This document shows, in pieces, positions 25,662 to 35,018 of a stretch of 64,000 nt of DNA. The notes under the pieces were generated by a model. That model searched no databases, was not told the DNA's origin, and worked only from the letters and a program-made list of their open reading frames with translations. The stretch's first letter is position 1; each line of letters begins with the position of its first letter. The translations under genes and the position numbers were made by a program. This DNA is from Chryseobacterium limigenitum (GTDB taxonomy: Bacteria > Bacteroidota > Bacteroidia > Flavobacteriales > Weeksellaceae): NCBI RefSeq assembly GCF_900114875.1, contig NZ_FPKW01000010.1, forward strand, positions 84,311 through 148,310, given 5' to 3'.

Positions 25662-27140
25662 TTAATTTTTATCCCAAAAGACTTTTGTCGTTAACAAATC
25701 TCCACCAATAGCTGAAGAAGCAGCATTTACGTTTGCTCCATTCGTTTGATATTCACTTGCCGGATAAGACATACGTACAGGCACACTATTAATTGTTGCC
25801 GCACTTGCCGGTTGAAGAACAGGGTAATCTAATCTTCTCCAAAAGTTCCAAGAAGTCAAAGGTTGATTATACATTGCAACCCAAGCTTGAGTTCCAACTG
25901 ATTGCTTCCAGTTTGCAGCATTATATGGGTGAGCAGCAATATAAGCAGTTGCATCTGAAGCTATCCCCCAATCTGTAAAGGATGAAGTAATCGCACTAGC
26001 ATAATTAGCCGCAGCATTTCCTCCTATGCCCCAACGAGCACTCGCTTCAGTTAAATAAAATGCAACTTCTGTATAATTCATTAAAATTCCGGGAGTTGTA
26101 GGTGTATAAGCGAAATCCCCGGGAGCAGAGAAGTTAGCGAATGATGCAGGTTGTCCAATTACTTGTCCAATGTAATTTCCTGTAGTTCCTACGGTTTTAA
26201 AATACTTTGATCTTCTTGTATCACTATTAGTATTCATATAATCTACTAACGTTTTTCCTCCTACAAAATCATTTCTATTACTAGCTTTTACATTTTCAAA
26301 AATCGGGCTATAGTTTGGTGAACCTGATAAATATCGAACCTTGCAATCGTCTGCTGAAGATACCATTACTCCATTACTAATAGCCGTAGTTGCAGTTTGC
26401 TGAGCTAAAGTTGGATTGGAATCAGCAAGAGCAATTCCTAATTTAAGTAAAAGTGAATTACCAAATTTTTTCCAAGAAGTAAGGCTAGCTGCAATTGCTG
26501 GAGGAGTAATTGTTGCCGCTGGATAATACAAATCTGCAGCGGTAAAATTATCCGATTCTGAATTTATCCCTCCATTAACATCAATATTTGCTATATCCTG
26601 TTGTAATCTTGTTATCAAATTAGTATAAATTCCTGCTGCATCATCATATGCAGGAGCTACATTACCACCAAGCTGGTTAGATTGTGAATATGGAATATTT
26701 CCGAAAGTATCTACTAACCCTTGATAAGTATACACCTGCATAATATCAATAATAGCCAACTGATTTTGTTTAATTTTAGGCCAAGTAGCAATTTCAGAAG
26801 GAACAGGCTGATAAGCGTTTATTAATTCTTTTGCTTTTACTAAGCTATTCAACACATTTACATAATTATCAATATAAATCTGATTAGAAACATTTCTGTT
26901 TGTAAAATTATAATTACTTTCTTCAACATATGTTGTTTCCTGCCAATATTGCATTGTCAGTCTGAAATTGTTTTCATTGACACTTGGTGTATTAACATAA
27001 TCACTTAACTCTTTTTGAGCGTTTGTAACTAATGTCGATGGAATAGTTGTATATGCCGAGTGTGAATCCAAATTAATATCATCTGTTGTACAACCGACAA
27101 GTAATGTCCCTAATAATATGGGTATTATGATTTTTTTCAT
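25662..27140 (-). CDS. SusD/RagB-family outer-membrane lipoprotein (pair 2)
   Basis: A 492-residue lipoprotein with Cys at residue 17 ('LVGCTTDD'). The family blocks are 'YVNTPSVNENNFRLTMQYWQET', 'FGNIPYSQ', 'TEVAFYLTEASARWG', and 'GTQAWVAMYNQPLTSWNFWRRLD'. It is transcribed 10 bp after the SusC at 27151-30186, with which it should form the uptake complex. Similar in plan to pair 1 but clearly diverged, so the two pairs may take up different oligomers. No substrate-specific enzyme is beside it. Confidence 0.93.
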   Translation of the reverse strand: MKKIIIPILLGTLLVGCTTDDINLDSHSAYTTIPSTLVTNAQKELSDYVNTPSVNENNFRLTMQYWQETTYVEESNYNFTNRNVSNQIYIDNYVNVLNSLVKAKELINAYQPVPSEIATWPKIKQNQLAIIDIMQVYTYQGLVDTFGNIPYSQSNQLGGNVAPAYDDAAGIYTNLITRLQQDIANIDVNGGINSESDNFTAADLYYPAATITPPAIAASLTSWKKFGNSLLLKLGIALADSNPTLAQQTATTAISNGVMVSSADDCKVRYLSGSPNYSPIFENVKASNRNDFVGGKTLVDYMNTNSDTRRSKYFKTVGTTGNYIGQVIGQPASFANFSAPGDFAYTPTTPGILMNYTEVAFYLTEASARWGIGGNAAANYASAITSSFTDWGIASDATAYIAAHPYNAANWKQSVGTQAWVAMYNQPLTSWNFWRRLDYPVLQPASAATINSVPVRMSYPASEYQTNGANVNAASSAIGGDLLTTKVFWDKN

Positions 27141-27150
27141 TTTTCTTTTT

Positions 27151-30100
27151 TTAAAAATTAACTTTCACATTAAATGAGAAATTTCTTGTTGTAGGCATAA
27201 CTCCTGACTGATATCCCTGTAAGTTTCCTGAAGATAATCCTGCTTCCGGATCTGCGTAAGGTAAATTTTTATGGATGATCCAAAGATTGCTACCTATAAC
27301 ACTGAATGACATTCCTTGTATAAATTTAGAACCTAAAGTTTCTTTTGACAGTGTATAAGTAATAGATGCTTCTCTCAATTTTACATAACTTGCATCATAT
27401 ACAAACGCAGCAGCAGGAGGATCTGTATTCAATACCTGGCTAGACCATGATTTGTCTAATCTAACATTATTGGTAATAAAGTGTCCTGGATTACTTGGAT
27501 CAGGAATAACTCCTTGTTGAATAATACCTCCTCCATCGGCTAAAGTATTTCTGATAGGATTTCCTAAATCATTAAAGCCAACTGAATCAGCATAAATTCC
27601 CGTTCCGTATCCGTATGCTTGATCTAATGAGAATACTTTACCACCTTTTTTCACATCAATTAAGAAACTTAAAGAAACGTTTTTATAAGTGATCGTGTTT
27701 CGCAATCCTCCAAACCATTGAGCCTGATAACTACCTAAATTATTATTGGTACTGGTTGTTTTCATATAAGCACCTGTATCAGGATCAATTACCTTTTGGC
27801 CATCTGGAGCATAAATAAAATCAGTCCCGTAAATCGTTCCATACAATCCTCCCAAAGGAGCATTTAATGTAACTCCCCCTTGTGAAGTATTGGTTTGTAA
27901 AGCTAGATTGTCAACTCCATTTTTCAATGCTGTAACAGTTGTTTTAGGATTAGACCAGTTAGCTACTAAATTCCAAGAAAAGTCTTGAGATTTAATTGGA
28001 GTTACTCTTAATGAAAGTTCAAATGCTTCAGTTCTTAAATTACCAATATTTTGTTTCTGTAATGTTGTACCCGACGCATAAGAAACTAATACATTTGAAA
28101 TTAGATTTTCCGAATCATTTTTATACCATGTAGCATCTAAGCCAACTCTGTTTTTCAAAAAGGAAGTTTCTAGACCAAATTCCATACTTTTTAGTTTTTC
28201 AGCTATCAAGTCTGGATTCTTTAAAATAGCATTAAACTGATAAGTAGGTTGACTTCCAAATGGAGAACCTGCCAAATAAGTATCGATCAATTGGTTAGCA
28301 TCTGTATCATTTCCCACAATGGCATAGTTAGCACGTGCTTTTGCAAAACTCAACCATGGTGCTTTAATTAAGTTTGAAAGAACGACACTCCCTGAAACCG
28401 AAGGGTACCAATATACATTATTACCGGGTGATAATGCTGTAGTTTGGTCTCTTCTTATTGTTCCTTCTAAGTAATAAGTATTTTTATAACCTAAACTGGC
28501 TTGAGCGAAAACTCCAATAACCTGCTTACTTGTATCACTTGTTTGATTAAGTGGTCTTTCTTTAGAATTTGATATATCAAAATAGTTTGGCACACTTAGT
28601 CCTCCTACTGTAGAATGCACATCTGAATAAGCAGAATTATAACGGATGTTGGTACCTAAAACACCATTTAAATTCAAATCTTCAGTAAGATCTTTCTTAT
28701 AAGTTCCTATGAAATCATAATTTCTTTCAGACAATCTGTAATTCCCTATGCTATATCCAGAAGGTTGAGGAGTATTAATGTTTAAACCAAAAATATTAGG
28801 AACAGAACCATTAGCTTTTCGCTCCTCAGTGGTCATACTATAACTGTCATTACTTAATCTTACCAAGAAATTCAATTCTTTTGATACATCATAACTTAAA
28901 GATACATTTCCACTAAATCTGTCTCTAGAGTCACTTTGGTAATTCTGATAACGTTGGAAATAGATATTATCCCAATATTGCGGAGCGAGATTAGTAGGAT
29001 TAGTAATATTCCAAGTATAGTTTTGATGAGACATATTATAAAAATCGTCCTGCTGCTTGATATCAACATTTGTTGGCCACCATTGTCTAAAACCGGACAT
29101 TATATTTCCGTTGTATCCCGTATCATTTCTACCTCTAGTTTTCTGCGTAATATAATTAGCATATAGAGAAGCAGTTAATTTATCTGTTATTTTATACGAT
29201 GCGTTACCTCCGAAGTTATTCTTTACTAAAGAACTATTCGGCAAAATATCTGTCGCATCAAGATTAGTATAATTTACTCTATACGTTGCTACATCATTTC
29301 CTCCACTAAGAGAAAGGCTATTTGTGAAATTTGTTCCATTTTTAAAAAATGATATTGGTCCATTTTTAGCCATCGTCCATGGAGTTGCTTTTCCATAATT
29401 AGGAGAGCCAGGTATGAATGCGTCATACTGATATACTAATAAATTTGGATCATATTTCGGTCCATATGAAGCATCACTTCCAAAACCAGCTGCAAGTCCT
29501 CCGTTGTAACTTCCCCATTCATCCTCACCTACATATCCTTCTCCATATTCGGTTTGATATTTAGGGAAAGTAGTTTTATCAATAGCAGACATGGTAATTG
29601 AACTAGAATATTCTAACCCAATTCCTTTTTGATTCTTTTTACCTTTTTTGGTGGTGATAATGATAGCTCCATTCGCAGCACGGGAGCCATATAAAGCTGC
29701 TGCTGCAGCTCCTTTTAGCACGTTAATTGTTTCTACATCATTTGGGTTGATATCCGAAGCCGCATTTCCATAATCCACTCCATAACGTCCTGTAGTCTGG
29801 CTGGATGTATTGATGTTATTATTAATAATTGGAACTCCGTCTACAACAAATAAAGGTTGGTTAGTACCCGAGAAAGATTTAAAACCTCTCATCACAACAT
29901 TAATAGATCCCCCAAAGTTTGTACTTTGTTTAATATCCATACCTGCTACTTGACCAGATAGATTATTTAAAAAGTTAGAAGTAGGATTCTTATTGACATC
30001 ATCCCCTTTTACCTCTTGTGTTGCATAACCAAGAGATTTTTTCTCTCTTTTAATACCAAGAGCGGTAACCACCACTCCTTCGATGTCTTGTGTTTTAACA

Positions 30101-30186
30101 CTATCACTCTTCTTTTGCTGAGCATTAACAACAGCTAAAGATGAAGATAATACTAAGACAAGCACACCTGCTGTTAGTTTCTTCAT
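27151..30186 (-). CDS. SusC/RagA-family TonB-dependent transporter (pair 2)
   Basis: A 1011-residue TonB-dependent channel with signal peptide ('AVVNAQ') and the same entry block as pair 1 ('DIEGVVVTALGIKREKKSLGYA'). The plug domain ('VMRGFKSFSGTNQPLFVVDG', 'LKGAAAAALYGSRAANGAIIITTKKG') is followed by the barrel and a C-terminal Phe. The N-terminal 60 residues are nearly the same in the two SusC proteins, while the plug and barrel loops differ, as expected when duplicated transporters change specificity. Confidence 0.94.
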   Translation of the reverse strand: MKKLTAGVLVLVLSSSLAVVNAQQKKSDSVKTQDIEGVVVTALGIKREKKSLGYATQEVKGDDVNKNPTSNFLNNLSGQVAGMDIKQSTNFGGSINVVMRGFKSFSGTNQPLFVVDGVPIINNNINTSSQTTGRYGVDYGNAASDINPNDVETINVLKGAAAAALYGSRAANGAIIITTKKGKKNQKGIGLEYSSSITMSAIDKTTFPKYQTEYGEGYVGEDEWGSYNGGLAAGFGSDASYGPKYDPNLLVYQYDAFIPGSPNYGKATPWTMAKNGPISFFKNGTNFTNSLSLSGGNDVATYRVNYTNLDATDILPNSSLVKNNFGGNASYKITDKLTASLYANYITQKTRGRNDTGYNGNIMSGFRQWWPTNVDIKQQDDFYNMSHQNYTWNITNPTNLAPQYWDNIYFQRYQNYQSDSRDRFSGNVSLSYDVSKELNFLVRLSNDSYSMTTEERKANGSVPNIFGLNINTPQPSGYSIGNYRLSERNYDFIGTYKKDLTEDLNLNGVLGTNIRYNSAYSDVHSTVGGLSVPNYFDISNSKERPLNQTSDTSKQVIGVFAQASLGYKNTYYLEGTIRRDQTTALSPGNNVYWYPSVSGSVVLSNLIKAPWLSFAKARANYAIVGNDTDANQLIDTYLAGSPFGSQPTYQFNAILKNPDLIAEKLKSMEFGLETSFLKNRVGLDATWYKNDSENLISNVLVSYASGTTLQKQNIGNLRTEAFELSLRVTPIKSQDFSWNLVANWSNPKTTVTALKNGVDNLALQTNTSQGGVTLNAPLGGLYGTIYGTDFIYAPDGQKVIDPDTGAYMKTTSTNNNLGSYQAQWFGGLRNTITYKNVSLSFLIDVKKGGKVFSLDQAYGYGTGIYADSVGFNDLGNPIRNTLADGGGIIQQGVIPDPSNPGHFITNNVRLDKSWSSQVLNTDPPAAAFVYDASYVKLREASITYTLSKETLGSKFIQGMSFSVIGSNLWIIHKNLPYADPEAGLSSGNLQGYQSGVMPTTRNFSFNVKVNF

Positions 30187-30210
30187 ATCAAATTATTTTT
30201 TTGTACCGTA

Positions 30211-30241
30211 CAAATTTGTAAAACTTTCTTAAGAATACAAA
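30211..30241 (-). promoter_or_regulatory. Candidate promoter of susCD pair 2
   Basis: On the minus strand TTTG (complement of 30238-30241), a 19-bp spacer and CAAATTTG (30211-30218), about 25 bp upstream of the start. It shares the C-for-T change in the -7 box with pair 1. Confidence 0.6.
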
Positions 30242-30321
30242 GCAAAATCTTAAAAAATTGTTATTTTTATTCTAGTTTTTAGAAATTTATTAACTTTACC
30301 AATATAAAAATGTTAATTTTT

Positions 30322-30906
30322 ATGGAATTACTAAAAAAATGGACGAATTTTTACATCGAAGCAGGGTGTGATGAAGTCGGTAGAGGGTGTTTATGTGGTC
30401 CCGTGGTGGCAGCGGCTGTCATTTTGGATGATAATTTTAAGCAAAATTTAGTTAATGACTCTAAAAAGTTAAATTTTAAAACCAGAATGGAGCTTGATGA
30501 CTATATTAAAGATAATGTTAAAAATTATGCAATTGCAGAGCTTTCTCCTGAATTTATAGATCAACATAATATATTGAATGCCAGCATTCATGCAATGCAC
30601 AGAGCGTTGGATAAATTAACGATAAGACCGGAACTTATTTTAGTAGACGGAAACAAATTTCATCCTTACAATTACATCCCACATCAATGTATTATTAAAG
30701 GAGATTCAAAGGTATTATCTATTGCAGCGGCGTCTATTTTAGCAAAGAATTATAGAGATAGATTGATGATTGAGCTTCATGAAGAGCATCCTGAATACGG
30801 ATGGAATACTAACTTTGGATATGCTACAAAAAAACATCAGGAAGCCTTGATAAAGCATGGTCCAACGAAATATCACAGACAATCTTTCAGGCTTAAATAT
30901 GATTAG
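30322..30906 (+). CDS. rnhB: Ribonuclease HII
   Basis: Removes ribonucleotides and RNA from DNA-RNA hybrids. The active-site signature 'GCDEVGRG' (about residues 15-22), the second acidic residue in 'ILVDGNKF' and the 'KGDSKVLSIAAASILAK' block are all present. The usual motif is DEAGRG; here Ala is Val, a conservative change. An earlier in-frame ATG at 30310 exists, but the start at MELLKKW gives the normal 194-residue length. It is divergent from susC pair 2. Confidence 0.93.
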   Translation: MELLKKWTNFYIEAGCDEVGRGCLCGPVVAAAVILDDNFKQNLVNDSKKLNFKTRMELDDYIKDNVKNYAIAELSPEFIDQHNILNASIHAMHRALDKLTIRPELILVDGNKFHPYNYIPHQCIIKGDSKVLSIAAASILAKNYRDRLMIELHEEHPEYGWNTNFGYATKKHQEALIKHGPTKYHRQSFRLKYD

Positions 30907-30976
30907 AAATTTAAAGTAGATAAATTATGGATTTTCAAACCAATCATAATTTAATTTAAATTACATCTAAATAAAC

Positions 30977-31005
30977 AAAAAGGAGTAGATAAATCCACTC
31001 CTTTT
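30977..31005. terminator. Bidirectional terminator between rnhB and yidC
   Basis: AAAAAGGAGT and ACTCCTTTT flank a 10-nt loop between two convergent genes, with A- and T-runs on either side. Confidence 0.8.
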
Positions 31006-31022
31006 CTGTATTTTAACAAATA

Positions 31023-32843
31023 TTATTTCTTTTTCTTTTGTTGCTCAACTGTACTTTGTTGTTGCTGAGCTTTTTCCATCATTTCCCGCATCCTCTTCTG
31101 GAATTTACCTTCAGATTTTGGCTTTTCCTTATTTGCCTGAATCTGTGCGTGAATTTTCTTTTCATCCAGAATCACATATTTAATGACTAAGATAATTAAG
31201 ATATTGATCGCATTCGATACAAAATAATACCAAGAAAGACCAGACGCTGACGTATTCAGGAAGAATAAGAATGTAATCGGGAAAATATACATTAGCACTT
31301 TCATGTTCGGCATACCTTCCTGTTGTGGCTGCTGCATATTTCCTGAAGTCATTACCGTATAGATTAAAATTACAATCGTACACGCCAATGCAAATACACT
31401 TAAATGATCTCCCAAGAAAGGAACTTTAAATGGTAATTTAATTAAATCATCATAAGCCGTTAAATCTTTTGCAAACCAGAATCCCTGACCTCTCAAATCA
31501 ATAAAGTTCGGGAAGAAACGGAATAATGCATAGAAAATCGGAATCTGCACCAATGCCGGTAAACATCCCGCCATCTGATTCACTCCGGCCTTTCGATAGA
31601 TTTCCATTGTAGCCTGTTGCTTTTTCATTGGATCTGCATCCTTGAATTTCGCGTTAGCTTCATCAATTTCAGGACGAATAACTTTCATCATCGCACTCAA
31701 TTTATGTTGTTTATACATAATTGGCGATAGAATTAGCTTCACAATGATCGTCATTAAGAAGATTACCCAACCTGCAGTAATTCCCCAAGATGCAATCAAG
31801 TTGTACATCGGCATGAAGAAATAACGGTTCATTCCTCCGATGAATGACCAACCTAATGGTAAAATTTCGTCGAAGTTTTTATCGTAAGTTTTTAATAATG
31901 GTAAATCTAATGGTAAGAAGTACCAAGTAAAGTCTTGGTTTAATTCATTTCCTGTCATCTGAACAAAACCTTCATAGTTCAGTTTCTTCAAATATTCACC
32001 TTCTTCAACTGTTTCCTGATTTCCTTTACTGTGCGTAAATCCGTTTTTAGCTTCAATTACTGAAGAAAAGAACTGCTGTTTTACACCAATCCAGTTAAGG
32101 GTTTCTTTTTCCTCCTCCATCGTTGTTCTTCCGTCATAATCATAGTCTTTATAATTATTGAAAGCATAAGAGAATTCTGAGTGAGACTGCTCCTGAGCTC
32201 TACCTTTTTCTAAGTTTCTTACACTGTAATCCCAGATAAAGTCTGCTTTAGTATCAGAAGTAACTTTAGCAAGCCCCTGAGATCTTACTTTGAAATCTAA
32301 AGTATATTGATCTTTAAGCTCTGCTTTAGGATTATTATTTATGGTATATATAAACTGAATTGCTGCACCGTTATAATTGGCTGTCAACGTCACAGCGTTT
32401 CCGGTCACTGTCGGAGAGAAAACTAAATCTTTAGTATTGATTACTTTCCCTGTTTTATCTTTAAACTGGAAACCGTAGTTTGAGTTATTTTTAGTAATAA
32501 GATAAAGAGGAAGATCAGCTCTGTCACTTTTATGATCGTAAGCTTTATATTTTAAAAGTTCTACTTTAGAAACTTGCCCTCCTAAACTTGAAAATTCCAA
32601 TTTCAATTCATTGTTTGCCAAATTTGCAGTCTGAATTGCATTAGGAGTTACATTTGGATTGATATTGCTTGCCTGAGTTTGTTTTACAGCATTTTTAACT
32701 TGTTCAGTCTTTTGTTGCTGAGCTTTTACCTCTTCCTCTTTCGATTGTTTGTTTTGGAAATAAAACATAAAACCGAAGAGTACCAAACATAAAACCGCAA
32801 AACTAATCATTTGACTTTTATCGAGTCCGTTGTTCTGTTGCAT
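31023..32843 (-). CDS. yidC: Membrane protein insertase YidC
   Basis: Inserts and folds inner-membrane proteins with or without SecYEG. A membrane segment lies near the N-terminus (about residues 13-28), followed by a large periplasmic beta domain (about 60-345), then the conserved five-helix core with the hydrophilic-groove region ('GWVIFLMTIIVKLILSPIMYKQHKLSAMMKVIRPE', about 363-397; 'GCLPALVQIPIFYALFRFF', about 432-450). The C-terminus is Lys- and Gln-rich. At 606 residues it is the usual Gram-negative form. pyrG lies upstream on the same strand, about 415 bp away, with a repeat element between them. Confidence 0.96.
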   Translation of the reverse strand: MQQNNGLDKSQMISFAVLCLVLFGFMFYFQNKQSKEEEVKAQQQKTEQVKNAVKQTQASNINPNVTPNAIQTANLANNELKLEFSSLGGQVSKVELLKYKAYDHKSDRADLPLYLITKNNSNYGFQFKDKTGKVINTKDLVFSPTVTGNAVTLTANYNGAAIQFIYTINNNPKAELKDQYTLDFKVRSQGLAKVTSDTKADFIWDYSVRNLEKGRAQEQSHSEFSYAFNNYKDYDYDGRTTMEEEKETLNWIGVKQQFFSSVIEAKNGFTHSKGNQETVEEGEYLKKLNYEGFVQMTGNELNQDFTWYFLPLDLPLLKTYDKNFDEILPLGWSFIGGMNRYFFMPMYNLIASWGITAGWVIFLMTIIVKLILSPIMYKQHKLSAMMKVIRPEIDEANAKFKDADPMKKQQATMEIYRKAGVNQMAGCLPALVQIPIFYALFRFFPNFIDLRGQGFWFAKDLTAYDDLIKLPFKVPFLGDHLSVFALACTIVILIYTVMTSGNMQQPQQEGMPNMKVLMYIFPITFLFFLNTSASGLSWYYFVSNAINILIILVIKYVILDEKKIHAQIQANKEKPKSEGKFQKRMREMMEKAQQQQSTVEQQKKKK

Positions 32844-32891
32844 TTTATTTTAATTAAATTTTTTACCTATTTAAACTTTTCATAAAATCTT

Positions 32892-33085
32892 AACCACAAA
32901 AGGCACAAAAGTTTTTACTTAACACTTAAGTTAATTTAAAAATGACATTAATCCTTACTAAAAGAACACTTAAGTTTTTTTGAAAATCTTTGATCTTCTT
33001 CTTATGTGAACTTTTTATTTTCAAAACATTAAACTTAAATACTTATGTGTTTTTTTAACTCAACGCTTTTGTTTCTTTTGTGGTT
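32892..33085. repeat. Intergenic palindromic repeat element, copy A
   Basis: A 194-bp block bounded by near-perfect 20-bp inverted arms: AACCACAAAAGGCACAAAAG (32892-32911) and, on the complementary strand, AACCACAAAAGAAACAAAAG (33066-33085). Its centre (32962-33024) is about 89% identical to 60085-60148 in copy B. It has no coding frame. This looks like an interspersed non-coding repeat of the genome, possibly a MITE. Confidence 0.65.
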
Positions 33086-33196
33086 ATAAATTTTAAACCA
33101 ATATGTAACGTGCATATATACACTATACATAATTCGAGTCGACAAAAATACTGTTTTTTTATCAAAACTCTATGCTATAATATATTACTATATAAT

Positions 33197-33228
33197 AAAC
33201 TCAAGCTGATAATAATCAACCTGAGTTT
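33197..33228 (-). terminator. Terminator of pyrG
   Basis: AAACTCA and TGAGTTT form the arms of a hairpin just after the pyrG stop codon at 33259. Confidence 0.5.
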
Positions 33229-33258
33229 ATATATGACGTTTGTAATTAAATAATTACC

Positions 33259-34866
33259 TTATTTCTTCTCACAAGCCTTAATAAAAGCTTTGAATAAAGG
33301 ATGCGGTGTTGCAACCGTACTCTTGTATTCCGGGTGATACTGTACCCCAACATAGAATGGGTGATCCGGCATTTCTAATGCTTCCACCAATCCTGTTTCA
33401 GGATTTGTACCTGTAGCTAAGAAACCATTCTTTTCAAATTCCTGAAGATAATCACTGTTGAATTCATAACGGTGACGGTGTCTTTCAGAAATATTTTTAG
33501 TTCCGTAGATATCATACAACTTAGAAGCATTTTTCAATGAACATTTCCAAGCACCAAGACGCATTGTACCTCCTTTATCTACAACATTTTTCTGCTCTTC
33601 CATGATTGAAATTACAGGATCTGGTGTAGAAGTATCAAATTCCATTGAGTTCGCTTTTGCATGTCCAAGAACATTTCTGGCAAATTCAATCGTCATGATC
33701 TGCATTCCTAAACAAATTCCCAACATCGGAACTTTATTTTCTCTTGCATACTGAGCCGTTAGAACTTTACCTTCAATTCCTCTATCGCCAAAACCTGGGG
33801 CAATAAGGATTCCATCTACACCATTTAAAGTTTCTTTGATATTTTCAGCAGTAATATCTCCACTGTAAACCCATCTTACTTTCACTTCAGTTTCAAGGCT
33901 TGCTCCTGCGTGTTTGAAAGCTTCAGCAATAGAAATATAAGAATCCTGCAGAGAAATATATTTACCTACTAAGGCAATTTCTACCGTTCTTTTAGGGTTT
34001 TTAAATTTTTTAAGGAAAGTTTTCCAGTCTTTAAGATCAGCTTCTTTATCATTTTTAAGATCTAATTCTTTTAAAACTACATCGTCAAAATTTTGTTTTT
34101 GAAGGTACATCGGAACTTCATAGATCGTTTCCAAATCTTTACATTCAATCACATTATCTAAAGAAACGTTACAGAATTGAGCTAATTTTGCTCTCTGATC
34201 TTTTGGAATATTGTGCTCTGTTCTGCACACTAAAACATCTGCCATAATCCCGCTTTCCATCAATTGACGAACAGAATGCTGAGATGGTTTTGTTTTCAAT
34301 TCTCCACTTGAAGCCAGATAAGGCAATAAAGTCAGGTGAATCACCATAGAATTTTTCTCACCCAATTCCCACTTCAACTGACGAACAGTCTCGATGTATG
34401 GTAAAGATTCAATATCTCCCACAGTTCCGCCGATCTCAGTAATGATGATATCGTAGTTCTGCTTAGATAAAATTTTAATTCTACGTTTAATTTCGTTCGT
34501 GATATGAGGAATTACCTGAACTGTTTTCCCAAGGAAATCTCCTTTTCTTTCTTTATCAATTACAGTCTGGTAGATTTTTCCTGTCGTAACGTTGTTATTT
34601 TGAGAAGTTGGAGCGTCCAAATAACGCTCATAGTGACCTAAATCCAGATCCGTCTCCGCACCATCTTCGGTTACATAGCATTCTCCATGCTCATAAGGGT
34701 TTAATGTTCCTGGGTCGATATTGATATAAGGATCTAGTTTTTGGATCGTTACATTAAAGCCGCGTGATTTTAGTAGAAGTCCCAGAGAAGCAGAAACGAT
34801 TCCCTTTCCCAAAGATGAAGTTACACCTCCTGTCACAAAGATGTACTTTGTATTCTTTTTACTCAT
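33259..34866 (-). CDS. pyrG: CTP synthase
   Basis: Makes CTP from UTP, ATP and glutamine. The N-terminal synthetase domain begins with 'KYIFVTGGVTSSLGKGI' (about residues 5-21) and contains 'TEIGGTVGDIES'. The C-terminal class I glutaminase has the nucleophile Cys in 'GICLGMQ' and the His-Glu pair in 'VQYHPEYKS'. The open frame extends 25 codons upstream, but MSKKNTK at 34866 is the family's normal start and gives 535 residues. CTP from this enzyme also feeds the CDP-activated lipid chemistry of the divergent operon at 35019, though nothing in the sequence shows co-regulation. Confidence 0.96.
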   Translation of the reverse strand: MSKKNTKYIFVTGGVTSSLGKGIVSASLGLLLKSRGFNVTIQKLDPYINIDPGTLNPYEHGECYVTEDGAETDLDLGHYERYLDAPTSQNNNVTTGKIYQTVIDKERKGDFLGKTVQVIPHITNEIKRRIKILSKQNYDIIITEIGGTVGDIESLPYIETVRQLKWELGEKNSMVIHLTLLPYLASSGELKTKPSQHSVRQLMESGIMADVLVCRTEHNIPKDQRAKLAQFCNVSLDNVIECKDLETIYEVPMYLQKQNFDDVVLKELDLKNDKEADLKDWKTFLKKFKNPKRTVEIALVGKYISLQDSYISIAEAFKHAGASLETEVKVRWVYSGDITAENIKETLNGVDGILIAPGFGDRGIEGKVLTAQYARENKVPMLGICLGMQIMTIEFARNVLGHAKANSMEFDTSTPDPVISIMEEQKNVVDKGGTMRLGAWKCSLKNASKLYDIYGTKNISERHRHRYEFNSDYLQEFEKNGFLATGTNPETGLVEALEMPDHPFYVGVQYHPEYKSTVATPHPLFKAFIKACEKK

Positions 34867-35018
34867 TAGATTAGGTTTGTGCAAAGTTAGGGGAAAAAGA
34901 AACACAAAGCAATTTTTTACCTTTATGAAATTGTAAAACATGCCTCTATCATTTATAAATCCTGATGAAAAAATTTATCTATATTTGATCTCAACAAACA
35001 CAAAAAGCCATAACCATA

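Noticed and set aside
30322..30906. RNase HII signature DEVGRG instead of DEAGRG
   Set aside because: The catalytic residues are kept and Val for Ala is conservative, so I see no reason to think the activity is altered.
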